DNA from: an uncultured Succinivibrio sp. | GTDB taxonomy: Bacteria > Pseudomonadota > Gammaproteobacteria > Enterobacterales > Succinivibrionaceae | Length of the DNA stretch: 43,120 bases | Assembly: GCA_900754255.1 (NCBI GenBank) | Contig: CAAECI010000008.1 | Span: 1-43,120, forward strand | Direction: 5' to 3' | Part shown: in pieces, positions 40,569-43,120 of the stretch | How the letters are laid out: every line of letters starts with the position of its first letter | Numbering within the stretch: the stretch's first letter is position 1 | The notes under the pieces: model-generated | What the model was told of the DNA's origin: nothing | Database searches by the model: none | What the model saw: the letters and a program-made list of their open reading frames with translations, nothing else | Position numbers and translations under genes: made by a program

Positions 40569-43120
40569 ATGGTCGCAAAATTCAAAACCCAAAAACGCAA
40601 GGATTATAACGCGCCCGATTTCACCGCCGTAAGCTGCGAGCTTACCTTTGATCTCTCGGATGAGGCCACACGCGTGTCCTCTCTGGTGCGCTATCGTCGT
40701 TTAAGCTCCGATAAAAAAGCTCCTCTGATGTTAAACGGCGAGGATCTTAAGCTCGTAAACGTGACCCTTGACGGCGGCGGCTGTAAATATGTTGAAAAGG
40801 ACGGAATGCTCGTCATCGACGATGTACCCGATGAATTTGAGCTGGCCGTCGAGAATATCATTGCTCCCGCACACAACAGCGAGCTGATGGGACTTTATAA
40901 ATCAGACGGCTGCTTTTGCACGCAGTGCGAGCCCGAGGGCTTTCGGCGCATTACCTATTTTTTGGATCGTCCCGACGTGCTGTGCCGCTACCGCGTAACC
41001 GTCATAGGTCCTGAATACGGCTACGGCGTTTTGCTTTCAAACGGCAATCTCGTGGAAAAGGGCATAAAAAAAGGCCGCAATTATGCCGTTTGGGATGATC
41101 CCTTCCCCAAGCCCTCCTATCTTTTTGCTCTGGTGGCCGGAACCTTTGACATCATCAATGACGTTTTCATCACCAAGAGCGGCCGCAAGGTAGATCTCTA
41201 CTTATTTGTGGATCGCGGCAGCTACGAACGCGGCCTGTGGGCCATGCAGTCCGTAAAAGATGCTATGAAATGGGATGAGGAACGCTTCGGCCTTGAATAT
41301 GATCTGGATAATTTCAAAGTGGTGGCCGTGGACTTCTTCAACCAGGGCGCCATGGAGAACAAGTCCCTAAATATCTTCAACTCCGTGTACGTAATGGTGG
41401 ATCCTGATCTTGCCTCCGATGAGGATTTTTATGACGTCCAAAGCGTCATCGGTCATGAGTATTTTCACAATTACACCGGCGATCGTGTGACGTTGCGCGA
41501 TTGGTTCCAGCTTTCACTTAAGGAGTCGCTGACCGTATTTCGCGATCAGGAATTCTCCTCCGATACCGCCTCGCATACCATGTCGCGGTTAAATGCCGTA
41601 AGCGTGATCCGCGGTCCGCAGTTTGATGAGGACTCATCTCCCACGGCCCATTGCGTAAGGCCTGAGCAAGTATCTGAGATGAACAACTTTTATACGGTGA
41701 CCATCTATGATAAGGGGGCGGAAATAATTCGCATGATCCATACCCTCATCGGAGAGGAAAACTTCCGCGCAGGACTTAGCGAATATCTGACGCTCTTTGA
41801 CGGCAAGGCCGCCACCGTAGACGATTTCGTCGCTTGCATGGAAAAGGCCGGCAACGTCGATCTCAAACAATTTTGCCGCTGGTACTCGAGGGCGGGCACC
41901 CCGAGACTTAAGGCCGAATACAGCTATGACGCCAAAGAGGGCAGATTTGTGCTTACCCTCTCCCAGCTTACTCCTCAGGGCAAGGAGCCCGATGAGGATG
42001 AAAGCATGGTGATCCCCGTGCGCTTATCTTTCCTTTCGGCAAAAGACGGTCACCGGGTGAAGCTGCACCTTACGGGCAATGGCGATGCTGATCATGCCCT
42101 TACAAGCCGTGACGATCTCTTGATCCTAGATCAGGACAGCCGCAACTTCTGCTTTGCTCCTGACGATAAGGAAAAGCTCGACGATGACGATCGTATTGTG
42201 CCCGTATTACTTGAGGATTTCTCAGCCCCCGTCAAATTCAGCACTCCCTACAGTGATGAAGATTTGGCGCTGATGATGCGCTACGGCACAGATCCGTTCA
42301 CCGTCTATGACGCCTCCGTGCAGTTGCAAAACCGCTATGTAATGTCACAGCTTAAAAGCGATCAGCTTGAGGAGCCATCCGCCTTTATCGAGGCCGCTTC
42401 GGGCATGATCGCACGCATGGATGAAAACAGCGATCTCATTCTTATGTCCAAGGTGCTTGCAATTCAGCCTCTGACCGCTCTCATGCAGATCTTTGACGGC
42501 GAGATCGAGCTGGATCGCCTAAGTGAGGTACAAAAGGCACTCGAGCACAGGGCCGCCCGCGTGCTGGAAAACGATTTTGCAAGAATTTATACGCAGGTTA
42601 AGGCCGCATCTCCCAAGTATTCAGTAAAGGATATGGGACGACGTAAGCTTAATAATCTGGCGCTGTACATGCTGGCTATGGCGCGTTACGAAGGTCCCAA
42701 GCGTGAGGCCGTGTCAGCTCTCGTCCTTGATCATTATCGCAATGCCCGTTGCATGACCGATCGTCTGGGGGCCATGCGCTGCGCCGCCGATTTCTCCTTG
42801 CCCTGTGCCGAGCAGATTTACTCAATGTTTGAAAAGAGCTATGGGCATTATCCTCTGGTTATGGACAACTATTTCCGTATTCGCGCCGCCGTGCCCGACG
42901 AGGAAACGGTGTTCACCGTGCGCAAGCTTTTAAAGCATCCGGCCTTTGATGACAAGAATCCAAATCGCGTGCGTGCCCTTGTAGGTACCATGGCCAGATC
43001 AAACCCCGTCGCTTTGCACCGCAAGGACGGCGCAGGTTATCATTTGTTATCCTCGCTCATACGTCGCTATAATGATCAAAATGCAATGCTCGCAGCCTCC
43101 CTGGTGACGCCTCTGCTGCA
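40569..43120 (+). CDS. pepN: Aminopeptidase N, truncated by the window edge
   Basis: The ATG at 40569 has GGGAG eight bases upstream. About 850 of the roughly 870 codons are inside the window. Diagnostic features are Y-F-L-D-R-P-D, the G-A-M-E-N exopeptidase motif, and the zinc motif H296-E-Y-F-H300 followed 18 residues later by a Glu (L-S-L-K-E-S), as in M1-family PepN. It removes N-terminal residues from peptides in the cytoplasm. No interruption is seen up to the edge. Confidence 0.93.
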   Translation, partial: MVAKFKTQKRKDYNAPDFTAVSCELTFDLSDEATRVSSLVRYRRLSSDKKAPLMLNGEDLKLVNVTLDGGGCKYVEKDGMLVIDDVPDEFELAVENIIAPAHNSELMGLYKSDGCFCTQCEPEGFRRITYFLDRPDVLCRYRVTVIGPEYGYGVLLSNGNLVEKGIKKGRNYAVWDDPFPKPSYLFALVAGTFDIINDVFITKSGRKVDLYLFVDRGSYERGLWAMQSVKDAMKWDEERFGLEYDLDNFKVVAVDFFNQGAMENKSLNIFNSVYVMVDPDLASDEDFYDVQSVIGHEYFHNYTGDRVTLRDWFQLSLKESLTVFRDQEFSSDTASHTMSRLNAVSVIRGPQFDEDSSPTAHCVRPEQVSEMNNFYTVTIYDKGAEIIRMIHTLIGEENFRAGLSEYLTLFDGKAATVDDFVACMEKAGNVDLKQFCRWYSRAGTPRLKAEYSYDAKEGRFVLTLSQLTPQGKEPDEDESMVIPVRLSFLSAKDGHRVKLHLTGNGDADHALTSRDDLLILDQDSRNFCFAPDDKEKLDDDDRIVPVLLEDFSAPVKFSTPYSDEDLALMMRYGTDPFTVYDASVQLQNRYVMSQLKSDQLEEPSAFIEAASGMIARMDENSDLILMSKVLAIQPLTALMQIFDGEIELDRLSEVQKALEHRAARVLENDFARIYTQVKAASPKYSVKDMGRRKLNNLALYMLAMARYEGPKREAVSALVLDHYRNARCMTDRLGAMRCAADFSLPCAEQIYSMFEKSYGHYPLVMDNYFRIRAAVPDEETVFTVRKLLKHPAFDDKNPNRVRALVGTMARSNPVALHRKDGAGYHLLSSLIRRYNDQNAMLAASLVTPLL

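Noticed and set aside
1..43120. CRISPR array or toxin-antitoxin pair in the window
   Set aside because: The only regularly spaced repeats are the seven short iterons inside the replication gene. They lack variable spacers of CRISPR length, and no convincing toxin-antitoxin pair is seen.

Overview
The window looks like the chromosome of a gammaproteobacterium, probably an anaerobic gut or rumen succinate producer of the Succinivibrionaceae type. The reasons are a proQ-prc pair followed by pepN, a long alpha-2-macroglobulin, dapE, dtd and msrA, and a plant-sugar operon resembling one known from Actinobacillus succinogenes. The family-level placement is inference. About 50 genes are supported.

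Layout. (1) 1-4870: the start of an AAA-ATPase-like protein and a 1530-residue alpha-2-macroglobulin, both on the minus strand. (2) 5687-8079: two PfkB-family sugar kinases (the second ribokinase-like) and the first 28 codons of rbsD. (3) About 8077-20389: a 12.3 kb lambdoid phage-like element that splits rbsD. Its other half resumes at 20390. (4) 20754-31446: an AraC-type regulator and an eight-gene operon with a ribose-type ABC transporter, a DUF2291 protein, a fucose-isomerase-like enzyme, a split transketolase and an FGGY kinase. The gene set matches the known D-apiose (transketolase) pathway. (5) 31525-43120: metQ-like, msrA, an HD/TraI_2-like protein, dapE, an unknown gene, dtd, proQ, prc and nearly all of pepN.

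The phage-like element carries only the early half of a temperate phage. A CI-type repressor (15231-15851) sits between two divergent operons. The minus-strand operon holds a Cro-like gene, an O-like replication protein with seven iterons inside its gene, a helicase-loader candidate, RusA and a run of small unknown proteins. A BRO-N antirepressor behind its own promoter ends that side. The plus-strand operon encodes a YqaJ exonuclease, a Red-beta/RecT annealing protein, an SSB-like protein ending in DIPF, small proteins and dUTPase. I find no integrase, transposase, terminase or virion gene, although both junctions lie within a few bases of each other in rbsD.

How the sugar genes would work together (inference on known chemistry): D-apiose enters by the ABC importer, is isomerised to D-apulose, phosphorylated to apulose 4-phosphate, and cleaved with glyceraldehyde 3-phosphate by the two-subunit transketolase to dihydroxyacetone phosphate and xylulose 5-phosphate. 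Two lesions touch this region: the element in rbsD, and an in-frame TAA at codon 7 of the transporter ATPase gene, which leaves only a TTG start for a full ATPase.
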